A program made the translations under genes and the position numbers. Source: Lichenostomus cassidix (lineage: Eukaryota > Chordata > Aves > Passeriformes > Meliphagidae). From it: a stretch of DNA of 64,000 nucleotides. Of the stretch, positions 37,296 through 50,510 are shown in pieces; positions within the stretch are counted from its first letter, which is position 1, and every line of letters starts with the position of its first letter. Location of the stretch: contig CM039211.1 in the NCBI GenBank assembly GCA_008360975.2, positions 5,641,522 to 5,705,521 of the forward strand. Direction: 5' to 3'. The notes beneath the pieces are model-generated. The model was not told where the DNA came from. It did no database searches and worked only from the letters and a program-made list of their open reading frames with translations.

Positions 37296-37430
37296 AGGGA
37301 GGGAGGGAGAGAGCAAGTAAGGGGAAAGGAAGAGGGGAGCGAAGGGCAAGGTAGTGTTAAGAGGGCAGGAGAAAGGGAGGATGGGTAGGAAAGGGGAGAG
37401 GGAAGAAAAGGGAGTGGAAAACAGAGGAAA
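37296..37430 (+). repeat. Polypurine (GGGA/GGAAA) tract
   Basis: Over about 135 bp the + strand is almost entirely G and A, beginning with three GGGA units and followed by several GGGG runs. Such tracts can form triplex or G-quadruplex structures; that is inferred from composition. Confidence 0.85.
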
Positions 37431-40400
37431 TCAGTATAAAGTACAAAATCACCTGCTTTGAGCAGCTCATTATTGACTTCCTGATGGCATTATTGTTCTG
37501 TCAGTACTGGTGTTATGACAGAGGTGCTGTGGCAGCAGCAGTGATTTAGAGAACACTGTGGCCAAGCTCACACTGTTGTTCTACTTATTCATTTCACAGG
37601 TGTCTTCTAAATTACTCTACCTTTACTGGTATAGTAGTCTCTGAGGGTTAATTAAGCACAGAGGGTATAAGTGAAAACATTTTGTAATGCAAGAGGTGCA
37701 TTAGATGCAGGTGAAATAGAACAGGGAACTCAAAACTCATTGATTATTTTGAGCAAAAAGAGACCTGATGTTGCCAATCTCTTGCAAAAATGGATTTGAG
37801 TGCTGTTTGGTGCAAGGTTTGAGTAAACCTGCAACCCTTTCTGATTCTGATAAATTATTTACTTGTTGCCTCATAAGTCAGCTCCTCAGTCAGTCACAAA
37901 ACTGGCACATATGAAGTACTCTTCCTTAAAGCACTGAGATTATATGCATGCTATGGAGTAATGCTACATGTAGGCACTTTATTTAATGGGTTGCCAGGCC
38001 CTTCTTTGATTAGAAAACCAGTGTTTTGAGAGAAAAAAGTAGACAATCTTCAATGCATAAGCAGCTTCTGAACTCTGAAAGAGTCCAAAACACAAGCAAG
38101 CTGGAAAAGGTGTACGGAGTGGAAGTTTAAAATTCAGCGATTTCAAGGGTCAATAAACTCATAACGGCCTTGCCCAAGCATTGTTTGGAATGCCTGGCTC
38201 AGAACTGCTGCCAGAGGAGTCAGAATGAACTGCTTTGTTGTGATACAAACTGGGCTCAATATGCTGACAACGTCCGATCAAAGTGAGCCAGTTCACAGGA
38301 AACAGTGAGATTCTCAGGGCACTGAACTCTCTGATACAGCAGGTTCTGTGAAATTTCTTTAGTCAGTCCTGGCAAGAAGGATGTGATGACAATTTGCACT
38401 CCTCTTGTCTGCACTCCTCTCTGTACCCTTTGTTCCTGTTAGCACCGAGGTGTCCTGTTGACTGTGAGCCTGCAAAACACATTTCATTTCAGAAAGGGTC
38501 CTGTGATATTTATCTGTAGATTCTACCTGTGATTTTAAACAGGAGATGAGAGTAAAATAGAAGTTAAAAATAATTTGATATCTGTAAGTTCTGTTTTCAC
38601 TGTAGTTCCTCTTTTTCAAGGATATTTACACACTTGGAGGGAAGGACAGATTTTGAATGCCAGAGATGCCAAGCCTCTTTGAAAACACATCCTTTTGGCT
38701 CACAGTGGTGCTTCTGAACAAAGTGCATATTCAGAGCTGTGAAGCTGCCAGCAGACAGGTGCTGCTCTTTCCTGTGCTGTGGTTTACCCTTCTGGAATTA
38801 CCTGTCTCCACTGACTACCCAGAAGGCTGAAATTCCTGGTGTGAAGCACCTCCATTGCATGGGCTTCCTGCCAGGATGACTGGTTTTAGATGCAGCCCTT
38901 TCATGACCAAATCTATTTGTCTTGAAAAATTTACTCTACTTATACTGTCACCCTATGATGAGCTGGAAACACCTCTTTACACAGAGCCTCTCTTGATGCC
39001 AAGTGTTCTGCCTCATCTGTGTTTATTTTTAAGCTGTTTGCATTGATGTGTGGAAGAGAATACTTACCTTTTTCTGCTTTCCTAGATTACTTTCACTCAA
39101 GCCCCTGGGGTTTCTATGAAATCTGACCTCTTCTGCAGAATTGCTGGTATTCTAAGAGATTGAGACTGTGAATTTTAGTTACTGACAGTGGAAATACAGA
39201 GGGCTAGAAGCACTTTTTTGGTTTTTTTGGTTGCTCCATCTGTTTGGACTCAAGGATTAAGCAAGGAACAAATGAGAAGAAAATATGCACTAATACATCA
39301 GTAGTAGCTTGAAAGTTTTATTGCCAATAAAAAACCACTTAGATAAATAACCTGTTTAGGAGTTCTCAAAGAGTCTGAGTTAGTAATGGAGTGGAAAACT
39401 GCATTGCTCCAGGACTTGCTTGGCTTCCATTAGGTAGCTGTTATGTCTTTTCAAGTACAACACAGCAGTGGATACAGAATATTCTTCTGATGCGTATTCC
39501 CAGTGTGAAGTAATGTTAATTTTTTAATGGAGAAATTTAATGGAGGTTTCACACGACTGGCATACATTAATGGCATGTGGGGTATCATGTGGCAATGGTC
39601 ATATTTGAGTCTCAGCTGCTCAGTTATTTTTCCCATTGTCAAATCTGAACATAAGGGTTTTAGTGACTAAGGTTTCATAATCAAAACCAACTTTTTTGGG
39701 AGCGTGTACAGACATTTACTGGTGTGTATCACTTCCTGCTTCTGTTTCCAATAATGATTAAGTTTAGTGCTCCCAATTTTGGAGTGGATAGAGACACATA
39801 AAAGCAAGTAGTAGGTATTTGCTAAGTCCATTTCATATGGGTGGGGTTAGCCAATGATAAGAACAGTTTATGTAGCATTGAGAAATACAACATTTTCTGT
39901 CAATAGTAAATGAAATTATTTCCTCATTTGCTGTTAGCGGAAACATATTATACTCATTTACCAAGGAGGAAATGGAAGGATGGAAAAAGTTAAGGAAGAA
40001 TTGTTGCTTCTTACTGAAGTACATAGTTTTTGTGCAGAATTCTTCCTCTCACAGCAGGCTTTGTAAGGAAAACACACTCACTGAACCTACACATTTTATT
40101 AAAAAGGCACTGAATCTTATCCCCACAGATTACATGCCCAGCACACTATATATTGTTCTAAGCCAAGGCTTTGCTTCAAAGCAAAAATATATTCACTTGG
40201 TGTGTTCTCACACAGTGAGGCTGTGTCAGAATGAGCATTGCCTGCCAAAACACAAAGTGCACAGGCTGAATGCTGAGTGAAATCCAATAGAATTTCTCTG
40301 TTGGAGGTGAGGAGAATTGGAACCTTGCTGTAGTTTATAGCTTGACCTAGTGATTAAGGTGAAGTTGTGCCATTTTGTCACCATTCTGCTGGTGAGGAAC

Positions 40401-43400
40401 AGCCAGGGGTCTTCCCCAGGTCAGCAATGTCTGGGGGCTGAGCCTGCTCAGCTGCAGGGGAGGGGGAAAAACACACACAGCCTCCAAAGGTTGTCCTGTG
40501 AAATCATGGGGAGATCAAGGGAAGTGGCATTGAGAGGACCTCAGGGAGAAAAATCAGAACTGAGCTGAATGGGATTTCCTTCTTCCACATCCTCCTTCCT
40601 CATGCCTCTACTGATGCTGTTGTCCTCCCTGGCCACAGCAGGAGGCTCTTCTGCTCACTCTTCCATTTATTTTTTCTTCCCACTCTCATCCTCCTTGTGT
40701 AACTTTATCCACTGTTGCCTTTTGGAATGATCACACTACTCACATCTTTATCTAAAACAGTGCCTGGCTTCCACCATTACAGAAACCTTGAATTCTTTTG
40801 TCATTCCGTTTTGGCACCCCTATATCCAAGTGCAAGCCAAAATTTTATGAATTTTATGCAGATTGGTTTGTTTGTGATTTGTAGCTGAGGCTCTGCTTTG
40901 GCTGGAGAGCTGATACACCTGGGAATATCCACCCCTTCCTCACAGAGCTGGAGGAGTGCAGTGACTCTCTGACTGAAGGACTTCTTCAGAATCCAAAGTT
41001 CATTCCTGAGCAATTTAAATAGAGGGAGCAATTGGGAAATTAACTTTTTGGGGCCTGGAGGAACAAGAATGACTCAAGTGAAATCCTCATTAGACTTGTG
41101 TGACTGTTTAGCTGGATAGCTATCTTGATGAAAAGGGAAAAATAATAGTTTATTAAGCTGCATAAAATTGCTGTTGCCATTTTTCTGTACACAATTAATT
41201 AAATTTGATGAATTATACATCTACAAGTACATCTTAAAGTCGATATTTCAGTACTGCATGTTGGAACTGAATTTGTTCAAGTGTAGCTCTGCTTTATCTC
41301 AAATTTTTTTCTCCCATTTTTATGTCTGACCGTCAGACTGAAAATTATTTGCATGGCCTGGCTAGTGGAGATTCAAAATGTAAGCCAATACATGCCAAAT
41401 GATCTCCTTTAGCAAACAATTTCTACTACATTATATATGACCAAGAGTGTGTTTAATGAAGTGCCTATGACAATAAGTGCAGGGTCAGCTCATGTTTTAT
41501 GTAACAGAGGATTAAATATTTGCATGAATTGAGCATAAACTTTCTGGAGTTGAAGATTATTTTATGCATTGCATTTATAGGGTTATTTTTGTAAAAGGAA
41601 AAGCCACCCAATGCAACCAAAGTGTAACCCAAAATACGTGCAGTGCACTGAGTTCTGCACTAAGGGATGACCCTTTGTGTCCTCTGCTGTTTCCAAAAGA
41701 TGGCAACATTTTGAACGGGAGAATCAAGTCAATGAGTTAATTAGTTTGCCATCTATTTCTGCCTTTTGTAACCAAAAATATTCTCGACGGCTGAGAAACG
41801 AGATGGAAGTTGCACTGCAGAGATTGATAGGTTTTCTTTGTGTGTTTGTGGGCTATAAATAGGCATGGACTACTTCAACTTCTCACCAGGGAATAAAGTT
41901 TCATCATTCTGTTCAAGTCAATGAACATTGCACAAAGTGATGACTACATACTATGACATGGTGACTTATTTGTGTTTCTGTCAGCAGTATTTTTTGTCAC
42001 TCTGGTATTTTAGGATCATGTTTACTTGAAGTTGAAACTGCCATAAGACATAGAAGGTTCTGCAGCGTTCTCTGCCCCCTCCAAATGATCTCTCCATGTT
42101 ACAAGAAAAGAATGCCAGACTGTCATTCTGAATTGGCCATTAGTCTGGTATGACTTGATAGTAATCAAGAGACTGGGAATTGTTGAGTCTTTCCTGCATT
42201 TATTCAGCAAATCCAATGAAAAACGATTGTTTGGGGGTCTGTGTGTCATAGAGGACATGGCCAGCCTGGAAAAAAACTGATTTTCAGTCCCTGCAATAAC
42301 TGAGATAACAGTTTTTATGGTAGGTCTGCTGTTGCCTGACTTTTTGATTAATGTTTCTCATAATTTCTCTGACACATGCTCCCTGTCACCACCAGTGTAC
42401 CTGACAGGACGCTGGCTCTGTCCAGCCACAGGAAAATTGCAAGTAGTTCCCTACAAGGATGATGTGGCATAAATCAAAAAATAGATGAAGAAGGCGAGGC
42501 AAAGTCAGGTTGTCTTGGAGCAGACACACCTCCCTTGGCTGTGTGAGGACTGAGCCTGCTCTTGTGATTTGCACAAGTGAAGTTACAGCCTTGATTCTGG
42601 AAAAGAGGGAGAGATCCATGGAACTGTCAGCATTTCATTAACGAGCTGTGAGAAACGTTCATTATCTGCTCTGTGCTGCTTTGCAGAAACACATCACTCC
42701 ATGATGGCATGCCTCTGGTGCCTGTGCCATCCACTGGCTGTTGTAAGATTCAGATGAGAAAGTGTTATTTTCCATTTATCAGACTGTGAAGGGAAAGAAA
42801 GTCCTGAGCAGGTCTGAGCGATGTTTTCCCTCAGCCCTCTGTGAGAGAAGCTGAAGCCAGAGCTCAGAGAGGGAGTAGTGCCCTCTTCAGTGTTACCAGA
42901 TGGTTTTCATGCACAATTCACTGTCTCCATCTGAAGTCTATTGTATCATCCATCAGTAGTTGTAGCAGACACTGTTTTTGTCTGAGTTAGAGAGAAGAGC
43001 TGGGTATATTAACAGCTTTCACTCTCCCTGAGTATTACTTTTCAAGCTTGCTGAGGAATTTAGAAACTTAATTAGTACTAACTGGAAATAAGTTGCAAGT
43101 TTCACCTGACTTCTTGGAAAATCAGAGATTCAATTAGTACTTACACTGGCACAGCTGTAGGATCTATGTTTTATGAAACCAGCATTTAAGGACACGAAAT
43201 CCTGCAGCTTGTGTGAGGCATTGGTCCTTTCCAGAAGAACCAAAGCTGTGCTGTTCATTACCCACCACTCCAGGGTTTCTGAGCACCCTGACACAATGGG
43301 AATCTTTCCCCTGCTTTGCCCCTATGCCAGGACAAACGTCTGTGGATCTGGTTAGCCAAAAGTGACATCAACAAGCAAAACACAGAGATCTCCCATGCAG

Positions 43401-45138
43401 TATTTACAACCTGTAGCCCAGTGCCCCAAAAAGATTTTTCATTTGTAAATGAAACTCTACAGGAAACATTAGGTAGGGAAAACATCCCTGTGTTACCAGC
43501 ACTGTTTTTATCACAAATCCTAAATACAGCCCCACGTTAGTTACTGTGAAGGAAATTCACTCCATCCCAGCTAAAACTACTACACGTTGTACCCAGGGCA
43601 CAAAGCTGTGATAATCAACCTTACTGTTAGCACCTTTTCCACTTTTAATTTGCAGACATTTCTCTCTCTTGGATCTTTTATCAGTTGTTCGACTTTTCAG
43701 ACATTTTCCCATTTATGAAAAGAAAACTTTCAGAGCCTGACCTCTGCCTTTGTAGATTTTGACTCCCTGGAATGACTCTGCTGCCTTGACTGCAGTGCTT
43801 CACTCTGCAAATCTTACTTTGTGTCCTTCTTGCATTTTGTAGCGTGCAAGTTTTTCATTGTTTTATTCCTTAACATGATTTGCTCCCTTAACAAGTGCAT
43901 TCTACTGCTTGAGAAATGGTCTTGTTCAGTTGCTTGTGGGCTCAATGTGAATTATTGAAGGGCCAAGTTGCATCTGAGGTGAGACTTTGCTTATTGTGAA
44001 CAAATATATATGGAGGGGTTTTTTGGCTAAAATCAAGTGCTCAGAAGAGAAAACCCTGTTGTGACGCTGCTGACTTTTGCAATAGTTTTGGTAATAAGAG
44101 TTTAGCAAATCTCTGGTAATACAATCTGTGGGGTGTACAGATAGGGCTACAAATGCAGTTCCTCAAGTCATTCCAGAAGAAATGGCTCTGGTTACTGGTT
44201 TGCCATAATTTCCTCACAATCATTTCCTTGGTTTTTTTGCTTTCAATTTGATAATCTTTCTCAATGTTTCCCTGACCTGGTTTCTGTTACCATAAAATTG
44301 TTCAATTTAGCTGGCTGGGTTTTTTTACTTTAATATCTTTCATATTTTCTTGAAATTGTATTAGTAAAAACCATTTAGTAAAAAAAACTCAATGGCAACA
44401 AAAAAAATTAGGAAAAAATCCATTAGTAAAAAACAGTTAGTAAAATCACATTTGAAACTGATATTTTCCCCTCTCTTTTATTTGCATTGGTTCTCTCCTA
44501 ATATTTTTATATGATTGCAGGTTTTTTCCTTGACTTCACCAACATTTCTTGACTTCAGCACAGGTGATCTCTGACTTCTCCAGATTTTCTTTATTGAAAG
44601 GACTTCCTAATTTTGCCTGACACTGCATGTTACTGACCATGGGTGAAATGCATGCTATTGCTACATGAATGCTTTTTAACTCACATACTCTTAGTTCTCA
44701 CAAACAATCAGATGGCTCTTGGCAAGTTTTTCACAAAGAACTTGCAGTAGGTTGATCTGTTTTCTGTAGGCTGATCACTGAGGCTGAATCTTTACAAGTC
44801 AGTGTCTCCTGGCTAATTTGCTAAGTGTCATGCTCTGAGGTCAAGGTGAGTTAAAAAATTAAAATTTCCATTCTTTTTTTGGCTGCCTCACTGAAAACTT
44901 TTCCAGCTGTGTAACTACACCTTGTGTAGATGAGAAGTTTATAGGGTTGTTGTTGTGTAGTTTGTTATGTCTGTAGAACCACCCCTGGTTTTAACTGGAT
45001 CACTTTGGTGTTGTTGCTGCCTCAGTCAGTAATGGTCTCTAAAGCTACAATCTTCAGTGTTCAGAATAGCCCTTTGAAAAGTGTGGTGGGGATAAAAAGT
45101 TAAAATTAATTAAAACATATTCCTATTATTTTTTCCAG
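37431..45138. other. Long stretch without recognised genes
   Basis: About 7.7 kb of unique-looking AT-rich DNA. Open frames of 60-102 codons (for example 39972-40280) have no splice, promoter or homology support. A small A-rich cluster of TTAGTAAAAA motifs lies at about 44361-44452. No repeat tail was seen. Confidence 0.4.
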
Positions 45139-45314
45139 TCACTTTGGTCAATCAGATCCTTGCCCTGTGCTGGTATAAACCTGAAAGTATCAGAAAAAAA
45201 GTGCAAGGATCTGCTGCAAAGATCACTGGAAGTAAAGGAAAAAGCTCTCATGATTTAGAATGCACAGCCTTTGGAGTATGCACTGCAATTTTAGTTGGGT
45301 TTGAAAGGAGCTGA
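45139..45314 (+). other. Exon-like segment ending in a stop
   Basis: After a pyrimidine-rich acceptor (TATTATTTTTTCCAG) two bases and 57 codons are open to a TGA at 45312-45314. The peptide includes TLVNQILALCWYKPESIRKK and then a Gly/Ser/Lys-rich part. It could be a terminal exon, or it could be chance. Internal donor-like sites (GTAAAG, GTATGC) are weak. Not recognised and without a phase-matched neighbour. Confidence 0.2.
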
Positions 45315-48300
45315 GCGTGAGGAATCAATGATGGCCTCAATTCCTTGGTGCACTGCCACAGGGCACACAAGTAATTGGCAGCTGATGCTAGTGGTGTAAA
45401 TGCTTCAGTTCAAGTAATACATGAGAAGTTACTATGGGGGAAATACCTAAGTTCAGAGTGAAATTTGTAAATGTCTTTGTTTGAAGAGGATTATTTTTCT
45501 TAGGCAATATGAAGTGCAAACATAAAAAACAGAGAGCAGTGGTAAGATTGGCATGCTCAATGATCAAAATATTCAGTTCCTACAGCTTCAAATTCTTATT
45601 GCACTTATATCTTATTGACTCAGTAACCTTTTCATATTTTCCTTGATATTTGATTTAGTGATAAATAATCATTCTTAAAGAACATCTTGGAGTTAACAGC
45701 CTGATTTCAATGACATTGTTTGTCTTTATTACTTTCTCTTCCAAGGTTATTTGGCACTCACAGTGCTAAATAGCTAAAGACTTAGAGTTCATGGATAAAG
45801 CAAATTCAGGCGATTTGATATTTATCTGCATTTGACCAGGACAGTGATGAGAGTCCACTGTAGAAGAATTTTTTTCCTTTATTCTGGTGTGACCAGAGTC
45901 TTTTTTGATGACCTCTAACTGGCTGACAAAAAAAAAAATTGTCATGCATCCTATGATAAGAATGAAGGACAGACCAACTTGACAACAAAGGCTTGAACCT
46001 CATGGGAAAGTTAAATGCCTTTTGTTTGAGCCATAAAAGATTACTTTAAAATACAAACATTTATAAAGCAAGAGAGCAAATATTAATTTGTTCTGACTAG
46101 ATAGTTCTAGATCCCTCAGAATACCTGACAGATTTAACAGAGAGCATTCACTGGAAATTCACTCGAGACCCTCCCAAAGCATCTTTGTTCTAGGATGCCT
46201 AGTTTTGTGATCTGTTTCACAAAAATGCTCCTCTCTCTTCACAATTGACCTGACTAAGTCCTGCACACATCAGAAAGAAGTCTCTGTCAGATGCTCGTGA
46301 CTCAGAGCACGCAACTTTAGGTCATTTTTTAAAAGGCTTTAAACAAAGTGTCTGAAGAGCTTTTCTGCATGTTAATAGCAAAATGCTTGTGTTGTCTCAG
46401 TCACCAGGCAGCCCCATGTCTGGTGATGAGGCTCTGCAGATATGCACTGCAGGAGGAGAGGTTTGAGTGCCTGGACACACTGAACACTGCTGATGGTTAG
46501 ATGGGGAGCAGAGACAGAGAATTCAGCCAGTTCCATTTACATCAGAAATTAGGTGCTGCTAGATCAAGATTTCGTTATCTCTTCCCCCTTTTCACAGTTT
46601 AATTTCTGCACCTGTTAGGACTATGGGAGAGAAAAAACTCTGTTCTCCAGTTCTTCAGTGGGATATTTAACACCTTGCCAATGTCATAGCTAGAGTAAGA
46701 GCATGTATACAGCTTTCAGAATTTCATTTGTCAGTTTTGCAAGATATTAATCTTTTTCTGGGTCTGTTTTAGTGACAGTTTTTAAGATGGTGGGGTTCTG
46801 GTTTGTGTGAACACTTGTTTTTCCCTGTGGTTAAGCCTAAGATGTAAAAGTGGCTGGAAATTCTGAAATTCTGAACTCAAAGCTCTTCTTTTCTGTCTCT
46901 TTATTGTTTCTCATGAGACTTTTCAGAGAGATGGGTAATTGAGAGGGATCCACCTTATCTTTTGAAGCTCTCTGCCAGTGGAGGCATCCCATACATACAA
47001 AAAATATTTAATTTTAATTGTTCTTTTGAGTTTTATCACGGACTTACCTGTTGCCATGGAAACTTCTGAGCATGCAGAGATTAGGCGGCCCCTGTCCAGA
47101 AGCCATTTGTCATATAGTAGCTATATATTTTTAAAAAAAAACCTCAAATAATAAATAATTCAGAACTGACAAGCTACAGCCTGCAGCTAGTGATATGTGT
47201 AAGGCTAATTGAGGATGAAGGAGAAAGGAGTTTCTTTATCTTCCTGTGGTAACTCCCTGGTTTTGCACTTTCTTCCTTCAGTCTATTGTGATTTCACGGA
47301 TGGAACATGTAGATACCACAACTGACTCCCCTTAAGTGAGATTTCCCACTTCCAGCTTTCATTCAGAGATAGGATAATTTCTGTTTAGCTCTCTGGCTAC
47401 CAGGACATACAACATCACAGAAACAGCCCAAGTTTTGTGTAGCTGTGCTCTGCTAATAGGTCTGTGTTTCCAAAGTGTTAGTTTAGGTGAAAAATCCTGG
47501 ATGCTTTCCTGAAATTCAGGCTTCATCAATCATAAGCTACCTCTGGGATGACACCAGACCCATCTAGAAGCTGCTGAGCCCAGAGCAATTGAGAATGCAA
47601 CTCTGGTGCCTGAACACCTCTTTGGCCAAAAAGTGTCTTCCCTGAGGAGCTCCACAGCTTCCTGGATGGTCCAGGCAGGCAGGAGGGATGGAGAGGCAGA
47701 TCATTTTGCCAGGACTAAGTCGCTACTAGTTTATCCACAGATATTTAGCACATTGATGCCTCTGCTTGAAAACAAAACCCCTGTAATGCAGTACTGAAGG
47801 TTTCAGCATTGGTTTGGGCTACATGGAAAATTTTGACCTTTAAAAAATGCTGACTTGACTGGTTGTCACGTGGCTGTTATTGGCCCTTGGACACTGATTG
47901 TTTGGTGAATTGTTTGGAAAATACCAGAAGATCTGCAGGTTGTCAACTCAATATTAATAATATCGAATATCCTACTAATATAATAATATCCTTTCCTTCT
48001 GGACTAAAGGAATGGGTTAGCACAGAGCTCATAGAGAAGGAAAGATGCACTTCCAGAGAGTAATGAACCAGATTTTTATGAGTTCTGCAATCAAGAAAAT
48101 AAAAAATGGAGAGCATCTAATCCTCTTTTTAAAAGCTGTTAGTAACTAGTAGTGGTAATACAAATGTAAGGAGCAGGGAAAACACTAGGAGACAATTTTG
48201 AAGTACACATTTCATTTCTCTGCAAAATGGAAGTAAATCCAAGTGTGAAATGTATCAAAGATAAAGGCTCAACAGGGAGAATGTAAACCCTATCCTTAAG

Positions 48301-49482
48301 TTATTGAAGTTTAATCAGCTATATCCATAAAAGACAAACCGAAATAGCAGAGCAAGGAAAAAAAGGCTATTTTGTAATACACTGAAACAGTATAATATGA
48401 AGAAAACAAAGTGTATGCTTGCAGTGTGTAACTTACACGTATTAAACAAAAATGTTTAGTTGAACCTGTTCAGAACACTCAAAACTCACTGAATAAGTCC
48501 ATTAAAACTAAAACAATAAATTCAAGAGCTGAAGGAGAATTAGAGTAAACACATTTAGAAATGCTTAGTAGATTAAGGAATTCTATAAAGGTCGTTCATC
48601 TGTGGATGCAACAAAACCTTTTGGTATTGTGCTTCTTTCTCCTGATACAATCACCCATTGTCAGCTGATTCTGTGCAATCATTATTTTGGATTGTTAAAT
48701 TCACTGTAGCCTTAACTTGTGGCTGTGAGGATTAATATTTGGGCACAGAAAGAACCCTTGAATATCTATGGGTATGAATTCAGCCAGCAGGGTAATAACC
48801 AAAGTTTGCATTTGAGTGTTTTACAATCTACAAAGCTAAACATCAGTGGTACAGTTTTATGGCATTTAAGAGAAAGCAGAAAATCACATTCTTCCTCTAT
48901 TCCAGATCCTTTGAGTTCTGTGTAATCAGTGAGATTGTTTTCCTCATTTAGATGAGGAAACTGAGCTTTGGAAAATGAAGTCTGAAAGAAGTTTAACAAC
49001 ATAGGCACCATCATTGTCGAAATAAAACCTACAGATACCAAGATCTTCTCAGGTCTGGGTACCTGGAGGAATTAGATTCAGATGTCAGAAAGCAGCAGCG
49101 ATTGGAGTTCAGGTTAGAGAGAGTTTTGAGATAGACCTGTTTAGAACTGACCCAAAAGACTAGAAAGATCTAGATGAAGTGTGGCTTCCACTCTGCTTTG
49201 TGAAATAAGGAAGACTCTTTAGTGATGAAATCAGCAGAAAACTAAAATCAATTTCCACCTCAGTTTCCCACTCTGCCTTTAGAAGAGTCAAAAATTAAGG
49301 TGTGGGAGCTGTAGTGAACCTTGAGAAGTTCACTGTATTTCAAGAAAGATGGATTTTCCTTCCTTTATGAAGCCTGACTGTGTTTGTGGTTTCCTGACAC
49401 AGTGTTCTGCTTTATTTATGTGACCAGCAGGTTCCCAGAGTGGTGACAACTTTCTCTCTCATGTAACTGCCATGTTTTGCAG
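45315..49482. other. No recognised feature
   Basis: AT-rich DNA. No repeat from the families seen elsewhere in the window and no supported gene. Confidence 0.45.
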
Positions 49483-49716
49483 TGTGGTGCTTGCCCTGGA
49501 CAGGCTCTGTTGCCACCTGAGAGAAGGAAAAAGTGTATTCCCTTTGTAGAGGGTTCTGCTTTGCCCTGTCTCCAGAAAGCAGCAGAGCCCACACTGAAAA
49601 CATATCGATTGTACACATATTTTCTGTCTTTTGTGGAAAGGAAAGCTGACGAGCTCAAACAGCTATTCCCTGGGAAAACCTCAGAGCACAGTGGTAGCAC
49701 TTGTGACATCTTCTAA
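49483..49716 (+). other. Exon-like segment, 77 codons to a stop
   Basis: A CATGTTTTGCAG acceptor is followed by a phase-0 frame open for 77 codons to a TAA at 49714-49716. It starts CGACPGQALLPPERRKKC, continues with TLKTYRLYTYFLSFVERK and ends ELKQLFPGKTSEHSGSTCDI plus F. The composition is balanced and protein-like. It would be a terminal coding exon if real. A competing open frame exists on the minus strand. Not recognised. Confidence 0.25.
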
Positions 49717-49924
49717 GACAACCTTTTAGAGTATGAAATTTGGCAGAACACACCCCACCCGCCCTGTGTTCCCGCTGGACCTCCGAGATCAGAGGGGAAA
49801 GGTGTGGTTGGGCTCCATTTCTGAGAAGTACCAATTCAGTGCTGTCAGTCTGGTCATGTTCAATATGCTATTTCGTGAACAGTGTGACTTATTGATTGTT
49901 CTGACAGAGTATGGGTGAGAAATT

Positions 49925-50510
49925 GCCATGGCATTGGTATCAGAAAGGTAAGTCAGTGCTATCACCACAGAATGTAGCTTATTCCTTAGGCATCCTTAGG
50001 AATGCCTTAGGGAGGAGATGGGCACAGCCCTTCAAAGGTCCCAGAATACAAAGGTGGAGTCTCCTCTGACCTCCCTTTCCTTTTAAGCCACATGTCTATT
50101 GTTTACTTTCAGAGAGGGAAAAAGGTAAAATTCTAATTGATGTGATTTCATGATCTGGTGGGGTTTGAGTGACTTTATTCACACACATAAAGCATGTGCA
50201 GGTTTTATTTCATGCAGAGGGTGTGAAAAGCAATACATATTTTTGAGTTAATGAAGCAAAGTTCAGCTTTTGCTCATGGTTGGGCCCTTCCTTTGGCTTA
50301 GCTCCCGTTGGCTGCATTGCTTTAAACAGACCATGACCACTACACCTCTGTGTCACTCCATCCTTTGTTTCCTGCCTCTCTCAGGGCTGCAGCCCAGGCT
50401 CCCTCAGTGTCTCTGCTCCTGGGGCTGCAGACAGCTTGTTTCTGGTGAATTATTGCCCATGCAGACACTTCTCCTTGCAGAGCTTTGTCCTTCAGTGTTT
50501 CTTTCAGTAT
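49925..50510 (+). repeat. Interspersed repeat family A, copy 3
   Basis: Same orientation as copy 2 and clearly similar over its whole length. It begins with TGCCATGGCATTGGTATCAG and includes AAAGGTAAGTCAGT (a splice-donor-like site within the repeat). It ends near CTTCAGTGTTTCTTTCAG. The last 270 bp are the best conserved among the three copies. Confidence 0.85.
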
